A DNA stretch of 64,000 nt. Origin: Ornithodoros turicata. Taxonomy: Eukaryota; Arthropoda; Arachnida; Ixodida; Argasidae. The translations under genes and the position numbers were made by a program. Positions 10,079 through 19,734 of this stretch are shown in pieces. A model generated the notes under the pieces. It had not been told where the DNA came from and searched no databases. It worked only from the letters and a program-made list of their open reading frames with translations. The stretch covers positions 62,001 through 126,000 of the forward strand of contig NW_026999466.1 of the NCBI RefSeq assembly GCF_037126465.1. Direction: 5' to 3'. Every line of letters begins with the position of its first letter. Position 1 is the stretch's first letter.

Positions 10079-11349
10079 TGTCAGACATCTACGTCCACCT
10101 GCTCTCGAACGCCAGCATGGATAAGTTTCCCTCGAATAAGCTCAACGCCTTCACGGTAGCTTTCGATAGTCCGCTTCAGCTCTCGAATCGGTATAAAGTC
10201 GGTCTGATGGATCTCAGCATAAGTAACGATTTTTTAAATATCGGGTACGAAAGGCAAGATGTGAAAATCGAGGTTTCTTTCGAGGACACGGTCGAAGCCG
10301 GCAGAACTTTTCGTGTCACCTCGGATCTCGAGAGGGATTTGGGAAAAGCCCTTTCGGAATTTGACGTTTCTTTCGCGTACAATAAATCGCGATACGACTT
10401 CGTCTTACCCGTGGACGTGAAAGCCGTGGAATTGGACCCTCGGCTCGCACAGGCGCTCGACGCCTCGCTAGCGTCCCGCGAAGCAGGTCGTGCGGTGAAA
10501 CCTCCCAAATTGAGCGAACGCGAAGCCACCTCCATCTTATTGGAGCACGCCGCACCCGTCGCTTTCGGCGACGTCATTCTGAATTCGGAAACCACGTCCC
10601 TACGGAACACACTCAACAAGTATTTCCAGACGCACAAGCTGGACGCCTCGCTAGAATTCGCGGATAACGTGTACTCTCTGAAAACGCCGAAAAGGTTGCA
10701 CGTGCCGGAACCCTTTGTCAAGCTGCTACATCTCACACCCGTCGAGGGACACGAAGAAACGCTACGCGTCTCTCTCCCCGTAGCGCGCCGATTTTCTTTC
10801 ACGATCAAGACGAAAATTCCTCGATCTTTGCAAGTACATGTGCCTCACGGCTATTATGCGCCGCAGCAAGCACTTCTAAATGCGATTAACCAGCGCGTAG
10901 GCGAACGGGCACGCTTCAGCTTCGACGGAATCGAACAGAAATGTAAAATTCGGCTCTCCGAGGGCACCTCCACCCTAAGACTTTCCGAGTACCTGGCCGT
11001 GCTTTTGGGCTTCGAATCGCGTACCGTGTTCACGGGGGATGAGGATGCCACGAGCTCAGTCGAGGTACTCCTGGAACCCCCGTTTCACAACATAATCGTG
11101 TACACGGATATCGTGGAACCCACGTACGTGGGGAGCGGGAAAAAAACTATATTAAAAATACTACCCTTTTATTACGAGAAAGACAAGCACGTCGTCACCT
11201 ACACGTTAGATAACATCCAGTATTTTAACTTGTCTCAATTCGAAATTCCCTCAGTGACGATCGTTCTCGCGGACGAAACGGGAAGACGTTTGCCGTTGCG
11301 GTCCAAAGGCAGAACCAATCTAACGTTGCATTTCAAATATGTACCGTAA
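10075..11349 (+). CDS. E1 penton-like minor capsid protein
   Basis: 424 residues from the ATG at 10075, which overlaps the integrase stop (ATGA). The N-terminus (SDIYVHLLSNASMDKFPSNKLNAF, then YKVGLMDLSIS) matches the widespread Polinton protein whose start reads roughly DFYVTLPSNSS...FP.N....F and then EVGL. I assign it as the penton/minor capsid component by gene order and that motif; the exact virion role is inference. The rest is rich in beta-strand sequence. Intact in E1, frameshifted in E3 and decayed in E2. Its last 11 bases overlap the next gene. Confidence 0.7.
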   Translation: MMSDIYVHLLSNASMDKFPSNKLNAFTVAFDSPLQLSNRYKVGLMDLSISNDFLNIGYERQDVKIEVSFEDTVEAGRTFRVTSDLERDLGKALSEFDVSFAYNKSRYDFVLPVDVKAVELDPRLAQALDASLASREAGRAVKPPKLSEREATSILLEHAAPVAFGDVILNSETTSLRNTLNKYFQTHKLDASLEFADNVYSLKTPKRLHVPEPFVKLLHLTPVEGHEETLRVSLPVARRFSFTIKTKIPRSLQVHVPHGYYAPQQALLNAINQRVGERARFSFDGIEQKCKIRLSEGTSTLRLSEYLAVLLGFESRTVFTGDEDATSSVEVLLEPPFHNIIVYTDIVEPTYVGSGKKTILKILPFYYEKDKHVVTYTLDNIQYFNLSQFEIPSVTIVLADETGRRLPLRSKGRTNLTLHFKYVP

Positions 11350-11668
11350 TTCCCCCAAAATAATTCCCGTGTACACGGGACCGCTTTTCGAACGAGGGGG
11401 CGGTGTGTTGAGCAACATATCCAAGTTTATCGTTCCCATCTGGCAGCAAATAAAACCGATCGCCAAGAGAACGTTGAAGCGCTTGGCGCGGAATTTGGCC
11501 GATGGCGAAGGAATATCGCGCGCAGTAAAAAAGACGGCCATAGCAACGGGGAGAGACGTGCTGGATTCCATGGAGGGCTCTGGAAACAACAATGGGAAGA
11601 AACGCCGCAAACGACAACAAAAGGCGCCAACACACGACGCACCTGCAGATATCTTTGGTACGCCGTGA
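11339..11668 (+). CDS. E1 pVI-like minor capsid protein
   Basis: 109 residues: VYTGPLFERGGG, an amphipathic helix (ISKFIVPIWQQIKPIAKRTLKRLA), a second helix, and a Lys/Arg tail (GKKRRKRQQK). The VY.G....RG.G plus amphipathic helix layout is typical of the Polinton protein compared with adenovirus pVI/pX (capsid cement and membrane lysis). Intact in E1, E2 and E3, the only capsid gene for which that is true. Confidence 0.75.
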   Translation: MYRNSPKIIPVYTGPLFERGGGVLSNISKFIVPIWQQIKPIAKRTLKRLARNLADGEGISRAVKKTAIATGRDVLDSMEGSGNNNGKKRRKRQQKAPTHDAPADIFGTP

Positions 11669-11698
11669 AGGTCACACATCCGCTGCGCGCGCTCCGTC

Positions 11699-12987
11699 AT
11701 GACGTCAACGAAAGGAAAAATACAGACGCCGATCTGTCTAACGAGTGATGTGATGATATTCGAACCCCCTTCCATTCAATACGGCGTGGAAGATACTTCG
11801 TACCAAATTTTTTATCCGGTCAACGGAGTAAATAATTCCGTGATCGAGTTTTGTATTCAAAATTTGCAAAGGGCACACTTGGATCTCTACGGCAGTTTCG
11901 TGTCTTTGACCGTGCGCATTGTTCGCGACGACGGGGAAGAAATGGACGAGAAAGATGTCGTTTTCCCAATAAACCACCTGTTGAGCGGCATGTTTAAGAC
12001 GGTCACCGTTTATGCGAACAACAAACTCGTCAGTTCCAACGAGTTGTACGCCTACAGGAGTATTTTGGACGTGGTGCTTCATTCCACGCCCACGGCTCAA
12101 GAAACAGTGCACGCGGCTGGACTTTATGTCGAGGACGACGAACATTTAAAGGACGATTACGACGTCTCGTCTCGCGGTCCGAAACAACGTTATGAAGCGA
12201 CGAAGGGTGGAAAATACTTTAACCTGGTCGGTCAGATCAATACCGACCTGTTTCAACAGCCGCGCCTGATGGTACCTGCCGTCGAAATTCGCGTCGTTTT
12301 CCTATTAAACAACGACGAATTTAAACTCGTATCGGTCCCCAAAGACAAGAAAACGTACAATTACGAGGTGGACATTAAAGAAATGACGTTACACTTGAAA
12401 AAGGTGACGCTGGCACCTTCCCTATTTTTGGAATACGACCGGCGGCTTCAGACCACGCCGGCCATCTACGTGTTACGCGGATTGGAAACAAGGTGCGGAG
12501 CTTGAGTGCCGGGAGCTTGGACGCTCACTTTGAAAACGTTTACCCCGAAAGGGTACCTTCCAAATTATGCGTCGCCCTGCTCGCCACGTCCGACTTTCTC
12601 GGCGACATCCAATCGAACCCCTACAAATTCCGTCATTACGACCTGTCTCATTCGATGCTCTCCGTGGACGGCCAGCAAGTGCGAGCCGAGTACGACTTTC
12701 AGAACGACCTCGTCAAAATTCCCTACTTTAACTTCTTGCAAGAACTGGGAGAGAAACATTTCAAGTATAGCTACGAGCGATTTAAAACGAACGGGTTCCT
12801 CCTCTACTTCAACCTGGACGTGGACAAGTGTTCTTCTCCTTCGCATTTGAACGAGTGGCGAAAAGGAAACGTTCGCCTGCAATTACGCTTCGCTAAAGCC
12901 CTTCCACACGCGGTCACCGTCCTCTTGATTTCCGAGTGTCCCAAGCTCATGTACGTCGACAAGGACCGTACGGTCACCTTCCCATAA
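11699..12987 (+). pseudogene. E1 major capsid protein (double jelly roll, F54H12.2-like), 1-bp deletion
   Basis: About 430 residues in two frames. The sequence follows the F54H12.2-like family that forms the Polinton hexon: YPVNG near the start, the HLLSGMFKTVTVYANNKLVSSNELYAYR segment, VGQINTDLFQQPRLM, then PYKFRHYDLSHSMLSVDGQQV and LRFAKALPHAVTVLLISE. A single base is missing near 12491 relative to E3 (AAACAAGG against AAACCAAGG), so the frame breaks about two thirds through. E3 has the reverse situation: frame intact but an early stop. The start ATG sits in a TGACGTCA palindrome. Confidence 0.88.
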
Positions 12988-12993
12988 GAAAAG

Positions 12994-13434
12994 ATGTACG
13001 AGAGCGACATCTTGGAACTCGTGTCCCTGAACCCCCTCGCTTCCTCCATGCTGAGAGGCATTTGCGCTTCCGACGAAGCCTTCGTTTTACGCAAGCCCGG
13101 CTATTTAATCATCAATACCGAAGAGCGAAGAAGACGCGGGCAGCACTGGGTGCTCTACCTGAAAAACTACGACGGGTCTGCCGTGTTTTTCGACAGCTAA
13201 GGACTGCCCCCCATCGAAGCAAACCTTTGAAGGACTTTACCTGTAGTGGACGAGTATAACGACAAGTGTATTCAATCGCCTTTTTCGCCTTACTGCGGGT
13301 TTTTTTGTATCTACGTAGCCACGCGCATGTCGAAACGCTACAGCTTGAAAAGTTGTGTATCCATGTTTTCCTGTAACCTTGAAGAGAATGACGAAACAAT
13401 AAAACGTCTCCTCGTGAGCGAACTCGTTTCGTAA
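12994..13434 (+). pseudogene. E1 adenain-type cysteine protease, two nonsense codons
   Basis: About 145 residues of the capsid-maturation protease family (adenovirus protease/ULP1 fold). Catalytic His is in QHWVLYL, Asp in FFDS, Cys in SPYCG. Two in-frame stops, TAA right after FFDS (13198-13200; E3 has TAC) and TGA at about 13228 (E3 has CGA), cut it before the catalytic Cys. It follows the capsid gene by six bases and converges on the minus-strand genes. Confidence 0.85.
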
Positions 13435-13457
13435 AAAATAGTCTATTTATTTATTCA
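13398..13457. terminator. convergent polyadenylation signals
   Basis: AATAAA on the plus strand at 13398-13403, inside the end of the protease frame, and overlapping AATAAA copies on the minus strand at 13446-13455 next to the stop of the leftward gene. Two convergent transcription units share this short spacer. Confidence 0.5.
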
Positions 13458-13850
13458 CGACATACACAAGACCCTTGCGAGACGATCTTCCAACGTGCTG
13501 ACCCGACGCTCACCGCCGTCGTCGCCGGTCTGCACCGTGACGTCGAGGGATGTGTGGAGAAGCCAGTAGCGACGGACGATAGGTCGGTTGAAACCCGCGT
13601 TGATGAGACACGGGTCGACTGTCTCTCCTCGTCTATACTTTTCCAACAGCTCGAGCTTGTAATCTACGAAACGCTTCATTTTTTTTGCAATCTTCCCACT
13701 GACGGTGAACAGACGTAGGGGTATCGTCTTGAGAATCGAGCGAAAGTCTCCCTCGCAGCTATCGCCGTGAATATAATCGCGTAATCGCAGCAAGTCCCGA
13801 TACATTCGTGTTTGCACAAAGGTGGCAAACCTCTGCTCGGGCGTCATCAT
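13455..13850 (-). CDS. E1 conserved leftward protein, unknown (131 aa)
   Basis: Starts MMTPEQRFATFVQTRMYRDLLRLRDYI and is basic, helical and rich in Arg/Lys, with a conserved middle (RPIVRRYWLLHTS) and end (VSTLEDRLARVL). A homologue with the same start pattern (PSERFALTV...MYKDLMKLNSY) and the same end (VSSLEDYLKEV) is present in E2 at 43889-44275, and a near-identical one in E3. Selection has kept it in two distant lineages. I do not recognise the family. It may share a transcript with the two spliced genes upstream. Confidence 0.75.
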   Translation of the reverse strand: MMTPEQRFATFVQTRMYRDLLRLRDYIHGDSCEGDFRSILKTIPLRLFTVSGKIAKKMKRFVDYKLELLEKYRRGETVDPCLINAGFNRPIVRRYWLLHTSLDVTVQTGDDGGERRVSTLEDRLARVLCMS

Positions 13851-13908
13851 GAATGAGACGGAATGAGAGTAGACAACCTTTTTTTTTGTATTTCTCGTTA
13901 CACATGAA

Positions 13909-14216
13909 TTAGGCTCCAGCTTTGGTTTCGTAGCCGGGAAGGCAGCCCAAATACGGACGAAGGCTCGAGTCTAACCAATGGCTGGGGTTTCTCGACCAGA
14001 GTCCACCGCAACGACAGGTAGTCAGTTGATCGCCGATTCGCAAAAAGAAGGTCTTTGGAGGAGGCTTGAAGGTTAGGACCAAGGGCAGATCTCCCGTCAG
14101 TAGCCATTCGTAATCTGCAACGAAAGGAGTGTGAGAAACGCGTGTTTTTTTAACTCAAACACACACGTACAATCTTCTTCAGTCACAGAGTGACACTGAT
14201 GGTCCATCTTCTCCAT
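13909..14216 (-). CDS. E1 gene B: spliced zinc-ribbon-like CRCGGLW protein (83 aa)
   Basis: Two exons, 14171-14216 and 13909-14114, with a GT donor (GTACGT) and a pyrimidine-rich acceptor ending GCAG. Spliced length 252 bases, exactly 84 codons. The C-terminal module reads CRCGGLWSRNPSHWLD then RPYLGC: two close cysteines, a His-Trp and a Gly-Cys, which could hold one zinc ion. Before it lies TGDLPLV...KPPPKTFF. The same exon structure and motifs occur in E2 (44272-44565), where I checked that the spliced length is again a multiple of three. Exon 1 overlaps the end of gene A in another frame. Function unknown. Confidence 0.7.
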
Positions 14217-14596
14217 CTTCCTTCAATACTCGAAGCCCTTCGCAACGTACGTCGAACGGTACCGTCCGACAGCCGAGAAACGGGCGAATCAATCGGTCCG
14301 TCCAATGCTTTTGCTCTGAAAAAAATGTGAACGGTTATAGAACGTATTAAAAAATAACGAGGAAGCGTACCTTTGGACCACAATCCACCACAATTGGTGC
14401 AGAAGAAGCGGGCGCTGCCAATCTCCCGAAATATGTGAGGCGGGAAAAAACCGACTTCACGCGCAGCAAAAGTGTTGTACACTGGAAACGAAACTCTTCA
14501 AACATTTCGACGATGATGATGACGTCATGGGTATTACTTACGAGGATCTACCAAGCTGATCATGATGGAATGACGATCGAACGTTCGCTTCGACAT
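14179..14596 (-). CDS. E1 gene A: spliced zinc-ribbon-like CTNCGGLW protein
   Basis: Three exons: 14542-14596, 14371-14481 and 14179-14315, all with GT/AG borders; spliced length 303 bases (100 residues) from the ATG at 14596. That ATG follows TATAAA with no gap, so the transcript may begin downstream and use the ATG at 14563 (89 residues). The module is FFCTNCGGLWSK then KHWTDRLIRPFLGC across the exon 2/3 join, clearly a paralogue of gene B's module. Gene A is absent from E2. A role in DNA or RNA binding is only inference from the putative zinc ligands. Confidence 0.65.
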
Positions 14597-14600
14597 TTAT
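14586..14600 (-). promoter_or_regulatory. TATA box for the leftward E1 genes
   Basis: On the minus strand TATAAA runs straight into the first ATG of gene A. It drives the leftward block (genes A and B, perhaps the 131-aa gene) away from the CRE-rich repeats. Confidence 0.5.
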
Positions 14601-14614
14601 AGTAAAGCTTTGCC

Positions 14615-14905
14615 TCTCACTCTCTATGACGTCATTGAACGTGTTTGAACATGTTAAGACGTGTTTGAACATGTTCGGACATGGGCGGCGAAGTCGCCCC
14701 TGGACACACTGGTTCCTCTCACCCTCTCTATGACGTCATTGAACGTGTCTGAACATGTTTGGACGTGTTTGGACGTGTTTAGACACAGGCGACGAAGTCG
14801 TCCCTGGACACACTACTTCCTCTCTCTCTCTATGACGTCATTGAACGTGTCTGAACATGTTTGGACGTGTTTGAACATGTTGTGACGTGTGTAGACACGA
14901 ACCCC
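14615..14905. repeat. three tandem units with CRE and p53-site-like motifs
   Basis: Three units of about 100 bp, each beginning with TATGACGTCATTGAACGTGT. The palindrome TGACGTCA (a perfect CRE/ATF site) occurs at 14627, 14731 and 14833. Each unit then carries GAACATGTT-type decamers (14647, 14667, 14751, 14853, 14873) fitting RRRCWWGYYY wholly or nearly. The array lies between two divergent promoters, so it is a plausible shared enhancer. E3 has the same array at 59395-59680 with unit-level differences. Confidence 0.7.
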
Positions 14906-14937
14906 GCAATACGAAAAACGTCACGCAGTACAAATTA

Positions 14938-15003
14938 GATTGGTGGTTAGTGTGTCGCGCCCAGTGTAGAAGGATCCTGGGTTCGAATCCCACACTGGGT
15001 CTT
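14938..15003 (+). promoter_or_regulatory. tRNA-like Pol III box A/B sequence in E1
   Basis: A perfect B box (GGTTCGAATCC at 14980-14990) follows an A-box-like TGGTGGTTAGTGTG, and CCCAGTGT/ACACTGGG flank it as an 8-bp stem. No full cloverleaf folds and no T-run terminator follows. It may be a tRNA-derived regulatory or small-RNA unit. The copy in E3 (59717-59778) has a change in the 3' stem. Confidence 0.45.
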
Positions 15004-15188
15004 CTCGTCGTCATGTACAAGTCGTCCCAGAGTGTTAGCTTGAAATTAGTGTAATGTTTTATTCAACGCCGATGGTATTATCATTGTCATATGCGACATC
15101 GCAAAAAGGCGCGAAAGACGGAAGGCGGGGTGGTCAAAGTACAGACGACACCGTCGCAATGCGAGGAGGAGGAGAGCGGTGTAGCGAC

Positions 15189-15196
15189 TATAAAAG
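15189..15196 (+). promoter_or_regulatory. TATA box of the E1 polymerase gene
   Basis: TATAAAAG, about 35-45 bases before the first polymerase exon; conserved in E3 at 59965-59972. Confidence 0.6.
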
Positions 15197-15230
15197 GTGC
15201 GCTGGTTCTACGACGATTGATCGACACACC

Positions 15231-15480
15231 ATGAGGGGCATTCATCCACGACGTGAGTCGTTTCGTGGACCAAAATGTAAGTTGACCGTCTCTGCTGTGA
15301 GAGTGTATTCTATGTATGACATTGTTTTTCAGGAACCAATAGCCGCTGTCACCGCATGACACTGAGTACAGGGACTCATCCCATCCTCTCTCATCATCAT
15401 CATCAATCTCAAGCATTCCTCAACTTAAGGGAAAAGTGAGCATTGTTTCGTGAGGGGAAATCTCGTACTGATTTTGTTTG
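15231..15480 (+). other. 5' exons of the E1 polymerase transcript
   Basis: A donor GTAAGT at 15277, an acceptor TTTTTCAG before 15333, a donor GTGAGC near 15436 and an acceptor CCGCAG at 15482-15487 define two small exons ahead of the main one. Skipping the middle exon joins the ATG at 15231 in frame to the main exon (46 + 3810 + 53 bases, divisible by three). Including it leaves the ATG at 15529 as the likely start. E3 has ACG in place of the 15231 ATG, which argues that the first exon is untranslated at least there. Confidence 0.5.
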
Positions 15481-15487
15481 ACCGCAG

Positions 15488-18400
15488 TGCCACGCTGTCT
15501 CATATGTCAGTACGACCCCATCGATGCCATGCTCGTGGCCGTAGAAAGAGAGCACGAAGCTAGAATAGAGAATCTCGGTAATAGCCCAGTCGTCCTTTCA
15601 GATGACGACGACGACGACGATAGAGTCAGTAGTCCGCCTTTCGTAATGCCTGAAACGGACGACGACGAACCCCTAGATGGACATGACAATGCAGACGAAT
15701 TGCTCATGTGGGAAGGGGATCAGTCGTATGCAGATTTCATTCCTCTGTCTGGTAGGGTTGGAGATGAATCACCAGATGCGAGCCCAGAATTTCAAAACGA
15801 AGCTGAGCCTGTCCAGGGTCGTAGAATCGTTGAATTGAGAGAACACGTCATAGAGAATCATCCCTCCGTCACGGAGAGACGATTCCTTCCTTTCTTTGTC
15901 ACTGATGAGGCATTTGACGGAACGGCTACTAGGTACACTCTTCTCTGTTCCCCGCACGACGACAACGTCGACGATTTGCGACTCTATCTACCGAGCATAG
16001 CTCCAGTAATCACGCGCGTCCTCGAAGCTTATCCCATGCCTTTCAAATTTTGTCTGTGCTCGAAAGCGCTCATGGTTAAGGACGGAGCCGATGGGTTGAC
16101 TTCTCATCTCCTCCACGTGAACCTTCACTTGAGAGTGGTTCATAACCACCAAGAAATCGAAGGCGCGATAAATGCTGCTATCGCAGAATCCTCGCAACGC
16201 GTAGAAAACTATGCGAGAGAAGGGTCTGGTTTCACCTCGAACGACGTCCAATGTATCGACTTAAAACTAACGCGCTTAAAACCGAAGCGGATTGGGTGCA
16301 CGATCGAGCTTCCCGAAATGTTGAAGAGAAAAACAAAGACTCTCACAAACGTCAAACTCCCACCGAATCACGAAAACGAGTGTTTCAAGTATAGCGTGCT
16401 GGCACTCTTGCATCCGTTGAGGAACAACCCAAACGATTATGTCAGATACCACAAATACATGAATCCTTCGAATCCGGAGACGCGTGTAACGTACTGGCCG
16501 CCCTGCTTCCCAGTCACTTACGAAGACATTGCCCTGTGGGAGAGAAAAAACAAAATCTCCGTGTACATCTACGTGTTCGACGAGGAGACGAGTTCGATAT
16601 CTACCGGGCGGATTCCCTGCACGCTCTATCAGGATAAAGTCCACCTGCTCGAGGTTAGGGAGCATTTCTATGGAATCAGAAAATTTAGCACTTTCATGGG
16701 ACGAGGTGACTATTTTTATTGTGAGAAATGCACGAGCGGTTATAGGACGAGAGGGGCGTTGGAGCAGCACGAACGTTTGTGTCGAGACGTAAACGAAGTA
16801 ATTCTCGAAATGCCAAAAGCAGGGGAGAGCGTCTCCTTCACCAAGATACAGTACATGCATCCCTATCCCTATTTTGCGGTGTTGGACACGGAAAGCATAC
16901 TGGAAAAGAACGCGCTCGTTAAGGACGCCTCGAGTGTGCACAGGATGAGCTCGTATAGCATAGTGCTAGTGAGAAGTTGTGATGGGAAAATAAAGAACGT
17001 ATATGGCTATTTGGGACCCAACGCGGCAGAAAAATGCTTGCTCTCGCTCAAGCGATTTAGCGAACAAATCGATAGGCTGAACCGTCTTCCCTCACCGTTG
17101 GTCATGAGTATGGAAGACCACTTTCGGCACGCGAGCGCTACGCACTGCGAATTTTGCGGGTGCGAATTTAACCGACATACGCGGAAGGTGTCGCATCACG
17201 ACCACACCCGTTTCGTAGACCCCTGTTCCTCGAATTTTGTTGCGACGCTGTGTGATACGTGTAACCTTACGTGTGGTAACACCAAAGAACTCGTCGTGTG
17301 CGTGCACAACCTGCAGTACGATTTGAGCTCCCTTCTCCGCCACATGCACGTTCTAAATCTGGGCAAACCGTGGATCTTAGCGTCTACCACAGAAAAAATA
17401 CGAGGCTTCAATATTGGCGAGCTCCATTTCCGCGATACCACGCAGTTTTTCAATCTGTCCTTGTCGAACCTGGTGGAAACCCTCCTCGCCAGCGGTGGCG
17501 AGGGCGCGTTTCATTGTACCCGTCAAATGTTTGGTGACCGCTTCCGACGGCTTCTCAAGAAGGGAATTTACCCGTACACCTTCGTCGACAGTTTCGAAGC
17601 GTACAATTCGCCCGCACTACCGCCAAAGGAAGCTTTCAAAAGTGACCTGAACGATGAAGAGATCACGGGCGAGGACTATCAGTACGCCCTCGAGATTTTC
17701 GAATTGTTCAAATGCAAGGACCTAGGAGATTACACGCGTCTCTACGTCACGCTCGACACCTGTCAGCTGTGCGACATCGTGCTGTATTTCAGAAAGATTG
17801 CGCTAGAGACGGACGGGATAGATATCTTACGCACCGTGTCCCTCGCCAGTTACGCGTGGAGTAGCGCTTTGAAGCTCACCAATGTCAAACTCGAGCTCAT
17901 AAGCGACCAAGAGATGTACGAAACGATCGAGAAGGGAATCAGGGGAGGCATTTGTAACAGCTTCCACAGACACTGTCGGGCTAATCACGAGAAGTGCGAC
18001 GATTACGATCCCCAGCAAGAAAAGACTTTTATCCAGTACCTCGACGTGAACAGTTTGTACCCCTACGCGATGACTTTCCATCTCCCAACAGGGGGCTTTG
18101 AGTGGGTCCATCCTTCGAGGTGGAGCGAGATCGATTTTCTCAACATTCCTCACGATTCGGAAGTGGGATACGTCTACGTAGTAGACTTGTCGTATCCAGA
18201 AGAACTGCACGCGCTCACCAGGAATTTTCCCCTGGCACCCGAACACAGGTGTGTGAACGAGAACGAACTCTCCCCCTACCAACACCACCTGAAAGATGCG
18301 TTGTCGCTGAACGCCCCTCCCACCAAGAAACTCTTGCTGACGTGCTACGACAAAGAACGCTACGTCGTTCATTATGCATTGCTCGCTCTGTACGTGAGGT

Positions 18401-19409
18401 TGGGCATGAAAATAAAACGTGTTCACAGCATCCTCTCGTTCCGCCAAGACAACTTTTTGCGAACCTTCGTGCAGAGGAACGTCGCGTTGAGGAATGCCGC
18501 GTCCACGAAATTCGAGCGACTTCTGTACAAAACCATGTCGAATAGTACGTTCGGTAAGACGATACAAAATGTGAGACGGATGAAAAGGTACGCTATAGCC
18601 TACGACAAAGAAACCGCGCTCAGAAAAGCTAGCTCCGTCGACTGTCAGCATTTTCTCATTCTGAGTGACAAGTGCATCTTGTACGAGATGAAACAGCGCC
18701 GCATCAAATGCACGCACCCCCTTTACGTGGGCTTCGCCATTCTAGAAATATCCAAAGTCCGAATGTACAGCTTCATCTACGAGTCGCTCTTTTCTCGCTT
18801 GACATGTCCAGTGCAATTGATCTATAGCGACACGGACAGCATAATTTTTTCTCTCACGTGTGAAAGCCTGGAAGAGCAGCTGATGAAGATTGAGAGTGAG
18901 TTAGATCTGTCTTCCTATCCGCCAGACCACCCGCTTTTCAACGACGAGCACGCGAACCAGATGGGGTACTTCAAAGACGAGACGCGGGGCGGAGTTATTC
19001 AGGAAGTCGTAGCCATCCGAGCGAAAATGTACAGCATTCTCTTGGCTGGGTCACACAAGCAGATCGCGAGAGCGAAAGGAGTTAAGAAGGACGTGGTGAG
19101 GAAACATTTATTGCACGAAGTGTACCGTGATTCTCTATTCAATGAAAAGGCGGTCTCTCAGAAGCAGTGCACCATCCAGAGTATAAAGCAAACGATGTAC
19201 ACCATTTCGAGACTCAAGAAGAGCTTGGTCCCCTACGACGACAAGCGCTATCTCGTGAATGCCGTACACTCCTTCCCTTATGGGAGCTGCGAATACGGTA
19301 AGCTTTGTTATGTTTTGACGTGTATAGGATTACGATAGTGCTCTCTCTTTGTGCAGCAACGGAAAACCCGGAAGAGAGCCCGAGAGCGTCGTCATCAGAC
19401 ATCGAGTAA
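15488..19409 (+). CDS. polB: E1 protein-primed DNA polymerase B
   Basis: Replicates the linear element from a terminal protein. The main exon runs to 19297 and splices (GTAAGC...GCAG) to 19357-19409, adding a short acidic/Ser tail. By rough residue: acidic N-terminus (35-65); cysteine-protease-like NHENECFKYSVLALLHP region (about 297-312); zinc finger YFYCEKC...H...C (412-435); Exo I LDTES (about 469); endonuclease-VII-like CEFCG...HHDHTRF...CDTCNL (557-598); Exo II HNLQYD (about 610); Exo III YVTLDTCQLCD (about 756); Pol A LDVNSLYPYAM (about 856); Pol B KTMSNSTFGKT (about 1019); Pol C YSDTDS (about 1116). All catalytic motifs look intact and the frame is open, unlike E3. The first in-frame ATG of this exon is at 15529. 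Confidence 0.93.
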
Positions 19410-19446
19410 CCGCGGAACAAAGAGCTGCACGCGCATGTAATCGAGA

Positions 19447-19452
19447 ATAAAA
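19447..19452 (+). terminator. polyadenylation signal after polB
   Basis: AATAAA about 38 bases after the spliced polymerase stop. Confidence 0.5.
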
Positions 19453-19497
19453 GTTCTAGTCGAGACATGCTTCTCTCTCTCTCTCTCTCTCTCGCAG

Positions 19498-19586
19498 ACA
19501 GGAGAAGTACGGGTCATCGTGGCAGTGTGGTAGCGGAATGGGTGTACGAAAAGAATTACCATTCCGTCATCGTGCTGGTGCAGTGA
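19498..19586 (+). CDS. possible alternative last exon of the E1 polymerase
   Basis: A long CT tract ending CTCGCAG (acceptor at 19496-19497) precedes a stretch that stays open for 28 full codons to TGA when read in the phase left by the 19297 donor, with a second polyadenylation signal (AATAAA near 19691) after it. It would replace the acidic tail by a different one. Splice use cannot be seen from sequence alone. Confidence 0.35.
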
Positions 19587-19734
19587 CCCGCGCAATGACG
19601 ACGCTGCGATGAAGATTCCCCATATCCTTTCTGTTGAGACAAGTCAGGGAGGGTGCAGGCATCTATCGACCAAGTCCTTTGTATGTATTCAATAAAGATG
19701 TTTCAGTGAAAGAACACGCAGAGTCTCGTCAAAG

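Noticed and set aside
14661..14885. 74-codon frame with repeats of EHVWTCL
   Set aside because: It is produced by the CRE/p53-like tandem DNA repeats; unit lengths vary between E1 and E3 without keeping the frame.
15488..19297. Polymerase as an adenovirus or other animal virus insertion
   Set aside because: TIRs, 6-bp duplication, rve integrase with chromodomain and gene order are those of a Polinton transposon.
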